The notes: generated by a model from the letters alone, not told the origin. 64,000 nt of DNA from Myxococcus fulvus (GCF_900111765.1 NZ_FOIB01000004.1:806001-870000), one strand, 5' to 3'; positions 45,742-57,444 are shown, counted from the stretch's first letter. Numbers and translations: made by a program.

Positions 45742-46305
45742 TCAGAAATTGAGCTGCCGGGTGGTCCCACCCACCGGCTCGAACTCGACCACCCCGGCGT
45801 CCGTCAGCCGAGGCCCCTTGCCAGGGATGCCGAGCGTGCCCTCCAGCCACTTCAGGTGGTGCGTCATGTGCCGCACCTCGGAGAGCTGCTTCGCGGGGAC
45901 CAGGTCCGTCAGACGCCGCTCCAGGATGCGCTGTCCGTCGCGGCCATACTGCCCCGCCACCAGCACCTCCGTGGCCCAGTCCGGCGGCCCCTTGGGCTTC
46001 TTGCCCTTCTTCGTCTTCGGCGCGGGCCGGGCCTTCCCCTTCTCCACCAGGGGCCACAGCACCCAGACCCGCTCGCCGTCGTTGGAGACGAAGTAGAAGT
46101 CGTCCACCGTCCCCAGGCACTGCTCCAGCTGCCAGACGGGTCCGCTCTCCTTCGTCACCTCCAGCCGGCACTTGCCCGGCCCCACGTCCACCATGCGCAC
46201 GCTGTACAGCCCGTTGGCGCTCACCCGGGCGCGTCCCTTGCGCTCCTCCGCCAAAGCGGGGAGCGACAGGACACAGAGGAACAGGGCGAGCGCCGCGTGA
46301 CGCAT
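45742..46305 (-). CDS. Secreted protein of unknown function inside the atp cluster
   Basis: The product has 187 residues from an ATG after GAGGTG. A signal peptide (first ~21 residues, cut near A-L-A) leads to a mixed beta region with two cysteines and a lysine-rich linker (about 105-125). No known domain was recognised. It lies between atpD and atpC, 31 bp after atpD and 22 bp before atpC, so it must be in the same transcript. Confidence 0.8.
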   Translation of the reverse strand: MRHAALALFLCVLSLPALAEERKGRARVSANGLYSVRMVDVGPGKCRLEVTKESGPVWQLEQCLGTVDDFYFVSNDGERVWVLWPLVEKGKARPAPKTKKGKKPKGPPDWATEVLVAGQYGRDGQRILERRLTDLVPAKQLSEVRHMTHHLKWLEGTLGIPGKGPRLTDAGVVEFEPVGGTTRQLNF

Positions 46306-46336
46306 GGTCACCTCGGTGGAGGGTGGGACAGCGAGT

Positions 46337-47950
<1,614 letters not shown>

Positions 47951-48745
47951 CTATTTCCCATCCACCTGGTAGACCAGCGGCAGGTTGCCCCTCGAGCCGC
48001 CGCCCACCACGACCACCTTGGCGTTGGGGCTCTGGGCGAGCTTCTCGGTGGCCTCGATGCCCTTGAAGCGCAGGTACTCCTCGGTGAGGCCCTGGCGGAC
48101 GATGGTCTGGTACTTGGCGATGCCCTCGGCTTCGATCTGCCGGCGCTCGGCCTCCTGGCGCTCCTTGTCCAGGGTGAAGCGCATCTTCTGGCTGCGCTGC
48201 TCCTCGGCCAGCTTGTCGGCGATGGCCTCGCGGATGGACGCGGGCAGGGACACGTCGCGCACCAGGATGGCCTCCACGACGACGTGCTTGCCCTGCAGGG
48301 CGCGGGTGACCTCGTCGTAGATCTCCTTTTCGATCTGCTCGCGCTTGGTCGAGTAGATCTCCTCGGGCGCGTACCGGCCGAACACCTTGCGCGCCTCCGA
48401 GCGGACGATGGGGGCGATGAGGATGTCCGCGTAGCGAGGGCCCGTCTGCGTGTGCAATTCGAACAGCTTCAGCGGGTCCACGCGGTAGCGCACGCTGGAG
48501 TCCACCTTCAGGTCCAGGCCGTTGTTGGACAGCACGTTGAGCTCGTCCTTCATCTCCTGGACGCGCAAGTCATAGGTGATGAGCGACTTGCCCGGCCGCA
48601 TCACGTGCAGGCCTTCGCCGTAAGGCTCGCGCTGGGTGCCGCTGCCGAACGAGTCGAAGCCGATGCCCCCATGGCCGCTGGCCACCGTGTCGAAGCCACA
48701 GCCGCCCAGCAGCACCGCTCCCAGCACCACCCACAGTCGCTTCAC
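47951..48745 (-). CDS. SPFH/prohibitin-like lipoprotein
   Basis: The product has 264 residues from a GTG. The signal ends in L-L-G-G-C, a lipobox. The rest is an SPFH (band 7) domain with V-D-S-S-V-R-Y-R-V-D-P and L-R-F-K-G-I-E-A-T-E, and a long charged helix (K-L-A-E-E-Q-R-S-Q-K-M-R) typical of prohibitins. Family members form ring scaffolds at membranes and bind proteases. Its place inside the ATP synthase genes is unusual. Confidence 0.85.
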   Translation of the reverse strand: MKRLWVVLGAVLLGGCGFDTVASGHGGIGFDSFGSGTQREPYGEGLHVMRPGKSLITYDLRVQEMKDELNVLSNNGLDLKVDSSVRYRVDPLKLFELHTQTGPRYADILIAPIVRSEARKVFGRYAPEEIYSTKREQIEKEIYDEVTRALQGKHVVVEAILVRDVSLPASIREAIADKLAEEQRSQKMRFTLDKERQEAERRQIEAEGIAKYQTIVRQGLTEEYLRFKGIEATEKLAQSPNAKVVVVGGGSRGNLPLVYQVDGK

Positions 48746-48800
48746 GCAGGTACCCCTCTCGAGGGCCCTGGACGGGCCCGACGAGGCCCTTAAACGCGAA

Positions 48801-48830
48801 GGGCCCGCTCCCAAAAGTGGGGGCGGGCCC
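48801..48830 (-). terminator. Hairpin after atpG
   Basis: GGGCCCGCTCCC, a six-base loop and GGGGGCGGGCCC form a 12-bp stem with one mismatch 25 bp downstream of the atpG stop on the minus strand, followed by CGCGTTT. It probably terminates or attenuates atpG before the SPFH gene. Confidence 0.6.
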
Positions 48831-48855
48831 GGGTGCGACGAGGTGACGCTCGGGA

Positions 48856-49737
<882 letters not shown>

Positions 49738-49967
49738 GGGACGGGGAACTCCTGTGGGACGTTCTGCCGGGTGCGCCGGGGTGGGAGCATGGCAGTCTGA
49801 CGGCGGGGCCCCCTATATAAGCGGGGCGGGAGCCGGTCAACGGCAGTCCTCCCGGGGCTTTCCGGACACGTGAGCCAGGGCCTCCCAGGGACCTCCCACG
49901 AGGGGCGACCGGGCGACCTGCGCCCCCGAGGGCTCACGGGTGTGCCCCCAGGCCCTACCTTCCTGTC

Positions 49968-50393
49968 ATGGGGCCTGCCGACGCCGGACCGCTGCTCATC
50001 GTGGAGGATGACCTGGACATCCGTGAGGCGCTCCAGGGGTATCTGGAGCTCCAGGGGTACCGGGTGCTCGTGGCGGACCACGGGCGGGAGGCGCTGGTGC
50101 ACCTGGCGGGAACGCCCCGGCCCTCGCTCATCCTGTTGGACATGGGGCTGCCGGTGATGGACGGGCACCGGGTGCTGACGGCGCGCAGGAGCGACGCCTC
50201 GCTCGCGAAGGTGCCCGTGGTCATCCTGTCGGCGGAGACGGCGGAGATGAGTCCCCGGGACAGGGCGGTGTACGCGGCCAGCCAGGGGGTTTCCGCCATC
50301 CTGTCGAAGCCGGTGGACCCCCGGCAGTTGCTGGAGACGCTCCGGCGGCTGCTGCCGGGGCAGGCCGCTCCCCAGGCGGACGCGCCCGCGTGA
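49968..50393 (+). CDS. Stand-alone response regulator (CheY-like)
   Basis: The product has 141 residues with only a receiver domain. It has the acid pair E-D-D near 13-15, the phospho-acceptor in L-L-D-M-G-L-P near residue 57 and the L-S-K-P-V-D lysine near 107. It is a single-domain phosphorelay protein. No kinase is adjacent. Confidence 0.9.
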   Translation: MGPADAGPLLIVEDDLDIREALQGYLELQGYRVLVADHGREALVHLAGTPRPSLILLDMGLPVMDGHRVLTARRSDASLAKVPVVILSAETAEMSPRDRAVYAASQGVSAILSKPVDPRQLLETLRRLLPGQAAPQADAPA

Positions 50394-50473
50394 CGCGCAG
50401 GGCCCACACAGGGCTTTTCGAGGGCGGCGGGCCGTAACACAATGGCGCCGGGTGCGGTGTCACCCCTGGGTCC

Positions 50474-51121
50474 ATGAAGCCAACCCGAGCGAGCGGTGTC
50501 TGGGCGCGCAGGGCCCTCTTCCTCCTGCTCGTGGGCGCGGTGAGCCTGCTCGTCCTCTCGCACTGGGTGCGGGTGAGCTACGAGGAGCGCATCGTGAGCC
50601 TGGCGGACGCGCCGGATGCGCCCGTGGCGCTGGTGTTCGGCGCGGGACTGGCGCCGGGGGCGGTGCCTTCGCCGGTGCTCGCGCAGCGGTTGGACATGGC
50701 GATGGCGCTGTGGCGCGAGGGCAAGGTGGGCTCGGTGCTGGTGAGCGGCGACGAGGTGAAGCCGTTCCACCACGAGACGCGGGCCATGCGCCGCTACCTG
50801 CTGGAGCGCGGGATGCCGGCGGAGCTGGTGCTGGGGGACGAGGCGGGGCTGTCCACGTACGACAGCTGCCTGCGGGCGCGGGGCGTGTTCGGCGCGAAGC
50901 AGGCGCTGCTCGTCACGCAGCGCTTCCATCTGCCGCGGGCGCTGTTCATCGCGAACTCGGTGGGCATCGACGCGTGGGGAGTCCCGGCGGACGAGGGGCG
51001 CTCGACGCCCTGGCGCTACACGGTGCGCGAGACGCTGTCGCGCGTGCTGGCGCTGGGGATGGTGCTGCTGGAGGTGGAGCCCGTCTACCCCTCGGGCCGC
51101 GCGGCGGTCCCCAAGGGCTAG
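50474..51121 (+). CDS. SanA/YdcF-like DUF218 membrane protein
   Basis: The product has 215 residues, with one N-terminal membrane segment (about 12-32) and a DUF218 domain carrying V-F-G-A-G-L, V-L-V-S-G-D, E-T-R-A-M-R-R-Y-L and T-Q-R-F-H-L-P-R-A. The family contains SanA, needed for envelope integrity to vancomycin, and YdcF. It probably acts at the periplasmic face of the inner membrane. Confidence 0.85.
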   Translation: MKPTRASGVWARRALFLLLVGAVSLLVLSHWVRVSYEERIVSLADAPDAPVALVFGAGLAPGAVPSPVLAQRLDMAMALWREGKVGSVLVSGDEVKPFHHETRAMRRYLLERGMPAELVLGDEAGLSTYDSCLRARGVFGAKQALLVTQRFHLPRALFIANSVGIDAWGVPADEGRSTPWRYTVRETLSRVLALGMVLLEVEPVYPSGRAAVPKG

Positions 51122-51229
51122 GCGGACGAGCCCGGCAGGCGGCCGGCCGGCTCGAATTGCGGTGGGGCGCGCGGGTTCTCATTGTTGAGACACGGCGGCC
51201 GGCCCACCCCGCTTTCGCGAGGAGACACC

Positions 51230-51502
51230 ATGCGATTCAAGAAGCTCGGCTCGGAGGACGTGGGCGAGGCCACCTCGCGACGTCATGTGAACCAGGACAC
51301 CGGTGAGGAGGAGATCAACATCTCCGACCAGGACCTGGCGGCGACCCCTCCGCTGGAGGAGGAGCCTGACTTCCGCGACATCCTGCCGGACCAGATTCAC
51401 GAGTTCCGGCGCGGTGACGAGGAGCCGGAGGAAGTGGAGCTGACGGCGCAACCCGAGGAGCGGCTGCGCCCGGCGCGCAGGGACCAGCTTCCGGAGAGCT
51501 AG
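51230..51502 (+). CDS. Small acidic protein, unknown
   Basis: The product has 90 residues from an ATG with GAGGAGA before it. It is rich in Glu and Asp, with repeated E-E-P patterns and no membrane segment. It lies 108 bp after the DUF218 gene. It is probably a soluble, partly disordered protein. Confidence 0.7.
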   Translation: MRFKKLGSEDVGEATSRRHVNQDTGEEEINISDQDLAATPPLEEEPDFRDILPDQIHEFRRGDEEPEEVELTAQPEERLRPARRDQLPES

Positions 51503-51512
51503 GTTCGCGCCC

Positions 51513-51663
51513 GCGCGGTTCCCGACGTTGGATGCGCGGATGCGTCCGTGCCCTGACGCGGTCTCGGCACGCGGGGCCCCGCTTCTCGGAGGCGGGGTTC
51601 GCGCCTGCGTGAGGCGCGGTCCCGACGTTGGATGCACGGATGCGTCCGTGCCCGAACGCGGTC
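51513..51663. repeat. Two copies of a 50-bp direct repeat
   Basis: GCGCGGTTCCCGACGTTGGA and the following bases at 51513-51563 recur at 51614-51663 with few changes. Between them lie a CCCCGC/GCGGGG hairpin (51577-51597) that may end the small-acidic-protein transcript, and after them the hairpin at 51658. It is likely a tandem duplication of about 101 bp of intergenic DNA. Confidence 0.7.
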
Positions 51664-51685
51664 CCATCTCGAGGGATGGGACCGC
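51658..51685. terminator. Strong hairpin after the SUKH/H1-like gene
   Basis: GCGGTCCCATC (51658-51668), six bases and GATGGGACCGC (51675-51685) form an 11-bp perfect stem 16 bp after the minus-strand stop. The hairpin lies between convergent genes and probably serves both strands. It has no T-tract. Confidence 0.6.
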
Positions 51686-51701
51686 GCTGATGCGAACAGG
51701 T

Positions 51702-53372
51702 TCAGCGCTTCGACTTCGGCTTCTTGGAGGCGCTCTTCGCCGAGGACTTCTTGGCGGGTGCCTTCGAGGGTGCCGACTTCCTGGCGGGCTTCGTGCCCGT
51801 GGACTTCTTCGCGGCACTCTTCGTGGGCTTCGCCCCTGCGGGCTTCTTCGCGGCACTCTTCGTGGGCTTCGCCCCCGCGGCCTGCTTCGCGGGCTTGGAA
51901 GCCGCGACCTTCTTGCTCGCGATCTTCCCAGCGGACTTCTTGGCCGCGGGCTGCTTCCCGACGGACTTCGCAGCGGGCTTCTTCGCAGCGGACTTCTTCG
52001 TGGTGGGCTTCGCCCCCGCGGACTTCTTCGCAGCGGCCTGCTTCGTGGTGGACTTCGCCGTCGCCGCGGGACTCTTCGCAGCGGACTTCGCCGTCGCGGG
52101 CTTCGTTGCGGCGGACGTGGCCTTCGCAGACGTCTTCGCCACGGGCTGACTGGTCGCGGGGCTCTTCGTCGCGGGAAGCACCGCGGACGTCTGCGTCACG
52201 GGCTGAGCGGCGGGCTTCGCCTTGGGCTGCGTCACCTCCACGGCCTTCACCACGGTCTTCGTCGTCGCTGTGGCTGCCGCGTCGACCAGCTTCGTGGCAG
52301 CGGACTTCGTCGCCCTGGCGGCCTTCTCGACGGGCTTCGCGACCGCATCCTTCACCGCCTCGACGGGCTTCGTGACAGCGGCCTTCGTCGCCTTGGCGGC
52401 CTTCTCCACCGGCTTCGAGACCGCGTCCTTCACCGCCTCCGCGACCTGCGCCACGGGCTTCGCGACGGCGTCCTTCACCGTCTCGGCAATCGTCGCCACG
52501 GGCTTGCTGGCCTTGGACTTCGCGGCGGGCTTCTTCGCCGTCTCGGGCCCCAGCTCCTTGCGCAGCGCCTCCTGCATCGTCGGCCGCACGAACAGCTCCA
52601 CCTGCGTCACCGAGGACCTCGACACCGGCTTCTTCCCGCCTCCCGACTTCGCCCCGAAACGACCGAAGCCCCCGGACTCGTCCTGTCCCCCACCCCTGCG
52701 CCCTCGCGAGACATCGTCGTCGTACTCGTACGCGAGCTCTCGCTGCGCGCCCGTGTCCTCTTCCTCCTCCTCGACCTCCACCTCGGTGGACTCCGCGACC
52801 TTCTCCTCCTCGGACTCCTCCTCGCCAGACATGCCCGAGAGCGCCTCCTGCAGCACGGCGTTCATCGCCCGCGCGAAGGTGCGCTCACCGAAGCTCTCGA
52901 CCTCCGCGGGAGGCACCAGCACATCGAGCATGTCCTTGAGCGAGCGGTACAGCCGCATCTCCCGCTTCTCGCTGTCCCAGGTGCCGTAGAGCCAATCCTC
53001 CTCACCCAGCGCGTCCACCCAGCCCGGCAGCGGCCCGCCCCCATCCCCCTGCTCCACCATCGCCGACTTGCGCGCGGAGAACAGGTGCCGGTGCGGCCCC
53101 TTCATCCCGATGCGCCACACGCCCGCGGCCGGCAGCCCCACCAGCTTCAGCCGCGTCTTCTCCAACACGCTCACGGAGCCCTCGGGCCCATGCAGCGGGA
53201 AGAGGCTCACGTCGCCGTGGAGCTCGCCTCCGTCGAAGGTCAGGTACAGATGGCCGAGGTCCTCGGGAAAGGGGACGCCACACTCCGTCTCCGCCCGCCG
53301 GACCTCATCCGCGGACACACCCGATGACGCGGCCTTCGCTGACTTCCGCAGTGCCTCCAACCACTCGTGCAT
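51702..53372 (-). CDS. SUKH-like domain protein with histone-H1-like tail
   Basis: The product has 556 residues from an ATG with GGAGGGG. The N-terminal ~150 residues look like a SUKH (SMI1/KNR4) fold: F-P-E-D-L-G-H-L-Y-L-T-F-D-G-G-E-L, with W-L-Y-G-T-W and S-L-K-D-M-L-D at the end. A very acidic stretch (about 185-220) and a glycine-rich part (about 225-255) follow. From ~285 to the end it is almost all Lys, Ala, Pro, Ser and Thr in repeated A-K-K-P-A-A-K and K-D-A-V-A-K-P-V-E units, like histone H1 and bacterial H1-like proteins. The tail should bind DNA. SUKH domains are known mainly as toxin-immunity modules. The joined pair is unusual. Confidence 0.8.
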   Translation of the reverse strand: MHEWLEALRKSAKAASSGVSADEVRRAETECGVPFPEDLGHLYLTFDGGELHGDVSLFPLHGPEGSVSVLEKTRLKLVGLPAAGVWRIGMKGPHRHLFSARKSAMVEQGDGGGPLPGWVDALGEEDWLYGTWDSEKREMRLYRSLKDMLDVLVPPAEVESFGERTFARAMNAVLQEALSGMSGEEESEEEKVAESTEVEVEEEEEDTGAQRELAYEYDDDVSRGRRGGGQDESGGFGRFGAKSGGGKKPVSRSSVTQVELFVRPTMQEALRKELGPETAKKPAAKSKASKPVATIAETVKDAVAKPVAQVAEAVKDAVSKPVEKAAKATKAAVTKPVEAVKDAVAKPVEKAARATKSAATKLVDAAATATTKTVVKAVEVTQPKAKPAAQPVTQTSAVLPATKSPATSQPVAKTSAKATSAATKPATAKSAAKSPAATAKSTTKQAAAKKSAGAKPTTKKSAAKKPAAKSVGKQPAAKKSAGKIASKKVAASKPAKQAAGAKPTKSAAKKPAGAKPTKSAAKKSTGTKPARKSAPSKAPAKKSSAKSASKKPKSKR

Positions 53373-53667
53373 GACCCCTCCACGACACGTCCGATGCCGC
53401 CACCTTACGGCGGCTGTGCCCCTCAGCGCAGTGCGCACTTGAAGCTTTTGACGCCCCGCGAACCCACCCCGGGACCTATCACGACAACCGCCAACCCGGG
53501 CTGCCTCCTTCCACTCCCTCGCAAGCAAGCCCCTCCACCAGCCCGAGGCCCTCGCCTCCCGCTTCCCTGATCCACGCTCCCCGGGACGCCCGCCCGCCCC
53601 CGGGAAGCCAGCCCCTCGGGGCCCCACCCGGCTTGAAGGCCGACGGGCGGACCGTTACCCATGGGGC

Positions 53668-54012
53668 ATGGCACATCCGGTCAGCTACGAGGGAACGGCG
53701 GAGAACTTCGACCAGCTCGTCATGGAGCCCCAGGGCGAGCTCGTCGTGGTGGACTTCTGGGGCGACGGCTGCCCGAACTGTGAAATCTACGCGGCCGCCG
53801 AGCCCGAGCTGCTCTCCGAGCTGGACGGCGCGAGGATGCGCGTGGTGAAGGTGAACGCCTATCAGCACGAGTCCCTGGCCCACCGCTTCGGGCTCTACGG
53901 CATCCCCACGTTCCTCCTGTTCCGCGATGGGAAGCTCATCGGGAAGATGAGCCAGTACTACGGGAAGGCGTACTGGCTGGGCGTCGTCCGCGAGCACCTG
54001 CCCGCCGCGTGA
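53668..54012 (+). CDS. Thioredoxin-like protein
   Basis: The product has 114 residues. A thioredoxin fold with V-V-D-F-W-G-D-G-C-P-N-C active site near residues 27-38 and cis-Pro in G-I-P-T-F-L-L-F. No signal peptide, so it is cytoplasmic. It probably reduces protein disulfides. It is divergent from the SUKH gene over 295 bp with no other gene. Confidence 0.9.
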   Translation: MAHPVSYEGTAENFDQLVMEPQGELVVVDFWGDGCPNCEIYAAAEPELLSELDGARMRVVKVNAYQHESLAHRFGLYGIPTFLLFRDGKLIGKMSQYYGKAYWLGVVREHLPAA

Positions 54013-54074
54013 CCCAGGCCATCGCGCCCCACCCTTTCGCGATGCCACTCCAGGGAATCGCCTAGGGTGGCGCC

Positions 54075-54704
54075 ATGAAGAAGACACCCAAGAAGCCTCG
54101 TCACACGCCCCAGGTCCGCCCGCTCTCGACACCTTCCGCGGAGCTGGCGGAGCTGCTCGGGCGACTCGAGTCGGGTGACGGCGATGCGCGCTGGGAGGCC
54201 TCCATGGCGTTGATCAAGGTCGGTGATGCCGTCGCGGCCGAGCACGTGGCCCGGCTGCTGCGCACCGCCGCCGACGTCCGGGCGCGCGAGGTCGCCGCGT
54301 GGCTGTTGTGCAGCCTCGGCGATGGCAAGCCCTCCATCATCGACGCGCTGCTCCAGTCCGCCGAGGACACCTCCGAGAGCATGGACGTGCGAGGCCAGGC
54401 CATCGAGGCCCTGGGCTCCCAGCGCACGATGGTGCCGGCCCTGCGTGAGCGCGTGCTGGGCATCCTCGTCGACCTGCTGGAGCACCCCGCCGCGGAGCTG
54501 CGCTTCTGGGCCTGCTTCGCGCTCGGCGCGTTCCGCTACCGCCCCGCCCTCCCCGCGCTGCGCAAGGTGGCCCAGGAGGATGAGCGGGTGAATCCCGGCT
54601 GGTGGTACGTCAGCGAGGAGGCGCTCGACGCGATTGCCCAGATCGAGTCACGGGAGTACCCAGACCGTATCCCCGTGCTCCAACGTGGCCGCGTCTCGAC
54701 CTGA
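54075..54704 (+). CDS. HEAT/PBS-lyase-repeat protein
   Basis: The product has 209 residues. The first 20 are basic. Repeats of the kind A-x-x-L-x-x-A-x-D-V-R-A-R-E-V-A-A-W and E-L-R-F-W-A-C-F-A-L-G-A-F form an alpha-solenoid, as in PBS lyase HEAT-like proteins. It is likely a protein-binding scaffold. It lies 62 bp after the thioredoxin gene on the same strand, possibly the same transcript. Confidence 0.8.
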   Translation: MKKTPKKPRHTPQVRPLSTPSAELAELLGRLESGDGDARWEASMALIKVGDAVAAEHVARLLRTAADVRAREVAAWLLCSLGDGKPSIIDALLQSAEDTSESMDVRGQAIEALGSQRTMVPALRERVLGILVDLLEHPAAELRFWACFALGAFRYRPALPALRKVAQEDERVNPGWWYVSEEALDAIAQIESREYPDRIPVLQRGRVST

Positions 54705-54794
54705 CACACCGGCTCCCCGTACGAGGCGCCGCCACCTCCCGAACGCCTCCACCGACAGCGGGACGGCCTGACGCCTCCCCGCGCTTCACACGGA

Positions 54795-54844
54795 CCCGGG
54801 CCCACGTCCTCCACTGCGTGGACCTGTGCCCGGGGAACGTGGAG
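54795..54844 (+). terminator. Long imperfect hairpin after the HEAT gene
   Basis: CCCGGGC (54795-54801) pairs with GCCCGGG (54838-54844), with an inner GTCC/GGAC pair and mismatches. It lies between the HEAT gene and the beta-helix gene and may end the former. Confidence 0.4.
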
Positions 54845-54948
54845 CGCATGGGGTTCCCACCCTTCGGGGCAGCGTGGTTGATGTGACGCGCCCCCGTTAC
54901 GAACATGGAACCTCGCGGTTGGCGGTCCAATCAGGGGGGCAGTGCAAA

Positions 54949-56484
54949 ATGACGAAGCATCGACTGGGGCGAAGGCTCACGCATCTGGCTTGTCTGTTGT
55001 CGCTGTGGGCGGGGGCCATGGCCTGCGGAGAGGGACACCTGGAGGCGCCGGAAGCAGCCGCGCCGGTGGACGGACTGGAGACCCGGACCGCGAGGCAGAA
55101 TCCAGCCTTCACCGAGGACCTCTTCTACGACAACTGTCCGGCCGCGTCGGCCGCGCAGGGCCCCACGCTCTACGTGTCGAAGAACGGCCCGAGAGATCCA
55201 TCCAAGCCGCTCGGCTCCGACCTGAACCCCTACAGCACCATCATGGCCGCGGTGAAGGCGGCCCGGCCGGGCAACATCATCCTGGTGCGCCAGGGCGACT
55301 ACAACGAACAGGTCGCCATCACCGCGCCGAAGGGAGCGCGTCCCGGCACCGCCACCGCGCCCATCGTCCTGCGCGGAGAGCAGGCAGGCCGCCCGCGCAT
55401 CCTCCCCGCCGCGACCAACGTGGGCAGCCTGGTCCAGGTCAGCCAGCCCTACTGGGTCGTCCAGTTCTTCGAGGTGGACGTGCGCGAGCGGCCCTCGTTC
55501 GCCGTGCTCTTCGAGAACACCACCACGTGCTCCCAGGTCCTCGACTCCAAGCTGCACGGCGGCCGCGCGGGGGGCGGCGTCGTCACCAGCTACGCGGACT
55601 TCGTCCTCATCGACAACAATGAAATCTACGACTTCTCCAAGCAGAACACCGACTCGCACGGCGTGGCGATTCGCGGCGTGACGCGGGACGTGTTCATCGT
55701 GGAGAACGACATCCACGACGTCTCCGGGGACGCGGTGCAGTGTCAGCCCAATGGCGGCCGGCCGGCCATCATCCTCGTCGAGCGCAATCGCTTGCACGAC
55801 ACCGGGGAGAACGGGGTCGACGTCAAGGCGTGCGACGACCTGCTCCTGCACGAGAACAAGATCTACAACTTCCCCAACCTCGCGAAGTACCCCTGGCAGG
55901 CGAACAGCTCCGCGGCGGAGGGGGTGCTGGTGCACGAGGACGCGACGAACGTTCAAATCCTCTACAACGAAATCTGGAACGCGGGTCGGGGCATCTCCAT
56001 CGGTGGCAACAACGTCATCGACATGCCGGTGAACGTGCAGATCGAAGGCAACCACGTGCACGACATCTATGACTATGCGAGCCGCAACAACGGCCAGGGC
56101 ATCCGCATCGTCAAGGCGAAGGGCGTGACGCTGCTGGGGAACATCATCGAGCGGACGTACGACGCCGGACTGCGCCTGGCGGCGGACCCGCCCAACGTCG
56201 TGCCGGGGCTCCTGGTCTACAAGAACACCCTGCGGGACATGCGGCTGTTCGTGCGCCTGGGCGCCAGGGCATACCGGCCCGGTCTGGGCATGGACCTCAA
56301 TCGTTACGAGGGCGCCTCGGGGGTGTTCACCATCACCGACGAGCTGTGGGAGGGAAGCCACGTCCGCTGGCGCGCGGTGCTCGCGCCGCTCTACCTGGAC
56401 CAGTACTCCGAGCGCATCATCCCTGGCTCCCGCCCCAAGGAGCTGACGGACGACGAGGGCACCACGTCGACCCCGGGTGAGTAG
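54949..56484 (+). CDS. Secreted right-handed beta-helix lipoprotein
   Basis: The product has 511 residues from an ATG after AGGGGGG. The signal ends in A-M-A-C. The body (about 70-440) is a parallel beta-helix with repeated I-x-x-N-x-I-x-x and V-x-I-x-x-N-x-I-H-D coils, like polysaccharide-binding or lyase-type proteins (pectate-lyase/NosD-like). No catalytic residues can be assigned. It probably acts outside the inner membrane on a carbohydrate. The last ~60 residues are not helical repeats. Confidence 0.85.
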   Translation: MTKHRLGRRLTHLACLLSLWAGAMACGEGHLEAPEAAAPVDGLETRTARQNPAFTEDLFYDNCPAASAAQGPTLYVSKNGPRDPSKPLGSDLNPYSTIMAAVKAARPGNIILVRQGDYNEQVAITAPKGARPGTATAPIVLRGEQAGRPRILPAATNVGSLVQVSQPYWVVQFFEVDVRERPSFAVLFENTTTCSQVLDSKLHGGRAGGGVVTSYADFVLIDNNEIYDFSKQNTDSHGVAIRGVTRDVFIVENDIHDVSGDAVQCQPNGGRPAIILVERNRLHDTGENGVDVKACDDLLLHENKIYNFPNLAKYPWQANSSAAEGVLVHEDATNVQILYNEIWNAGRGISIGGNNVIDMPVNVQIEGNHVHDIYDYASRNNGQGIRIVKAKGVTLLGNIIERTYDAGLRLAADPPNVVPGLLVYKNTLRDMRLFVRLGARAYRPGLGMDLNRYEGASGVFTITDELWEGSHVRWRAVLAPLYLDQYSERIIPGSRPKELTDDEGTTSTPGE

Positions 56485-56612
56485 TCAGAAGGCCTCGCTG
56501 ACGGACAGGGCCCACGGTCCCGCCGCGGATTTCCGGGGTGGCCATCCGTGACCTTCAGCTTCGCGTCCGCATTACCTAAGCTCGCGTGCTCCTTTCAACG
56601 AGGAGCACGCTG

Positions 56613-57191
56613 GTGGCTCGCATCGCATTCGTGGTGATTCCCCCCTTCGCGGACTGGGAGCCGGCGCTGCTGGCCGCGGGGGCTCGGGATGACTTCCGTG
56701 ACCAGGTCTCCTGGTGGTCCCCGGGAGGCCGTCCCGTGCCGTCCATCGGGGGCATGACCATCCAGGTGGATGGCGCGGTGGAGGACTTCTCCCCGGAGCA
56801 GGCGGACGCACTGGTGCTGATTGGCTCGAGCACCTGGATGACGCCGGAGAGCCCGGACCTGACGCCCCTGCTGCGCCGCTCGGTGGAGGCGGGGCTCGTC
56901 GTCGCGGGCATCTGCGGCGCGACGCTGGCGCTGGCCCGCGCGGGACTGCTCGAGGGGCGCGCGCACACGAGCAACGACCTGGCGTTCCTCCAGAAGCACG
57001 CCCCGAACTACCAGGGCGCCGCGCATTACCGCGACGTGCCACAGGCGGTGCGGGACGGACGCATCATCACGGCGTCCGGAGCGGCGCCCACCACGTTCGC
57101 CACCGAGGTGCTCGGCGCGCTGCACCCCGACGCGAGCCAGGCGATGGTGGACTTCCGCGCGTTCTTCGCTCGCGAGCATCAGGCCGCCTGA
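56613..57191 (+). CDS. DJ-1/PfpI-family protein
   Basis: The product has 192 residues from a GTG after AGGAG; the frame opens earlier at 56586. The family nucleophile is Cys in G-I-C-G-A-T at about residue 101 and a Glu near 15 (A-D-W-E). It belongs with type-1 glutamine amidotransferase-like proteins such as PfpI, glyoxalase III or deglycases; the exact activity is not known. Confidence 0.88.
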   Translation: MARIAFVVIPPFADWEPALLAAGARDDFRDQVSWWSPGGRPVPSIGGMTIQVDGAVEDFSPEQADALVLIGSSTWMTPESPDLTPLLRRSVEAGLVVAGICGATLALARAGLLEGRAHTSNDLAFLQKHAPNYQGAAHYRDVPQAVRDGRIITASGAAPTTFATEVLGALHPDASQAMVDFRAFFAREHQAA

Positions 57192-57204
57192 AGCGCTCTC
57201 CACC

Positions 57205-57444
57205 ATGACGATTCTGGAACCCTTCCTGCTCGCCACCGGAGCCCTGGGCGGCCTCACGGGCGCCATCCTGGGCGTGCGCGCCGAGCCCTGGTGGGGCGTC
57301 GATGGAGTCCTCGGCGGCGTCATGCGAGGACTCGGCGGCTTCGTGGGCGGCGCGCTCGCGCTGCCCCTCATCTCGGGCGTGATGCTCTACGTGCTGGGGC
57401 TGCTGCTGACGCGCCGCGAGGCGAGGAACAAGCCGAGGTCCTAG
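57205..57444 (+). CDS. Small membrane protein, unknown
   Basis: The product has 79 residues with two glycine-rich membrane segments (about 5-25 and 45-70). It lies 13 bp after the DJ-1 gene in the same direction, so it is likely co-transcribed. No known family. Confidence 0.7.
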   Translation: MTILEPFLLATGALGGLTGAILGVRAEPWWGVDGVLGGVMRGLGGFVGGALALPLISGVMLYVLGLLLTRREARNKPRS

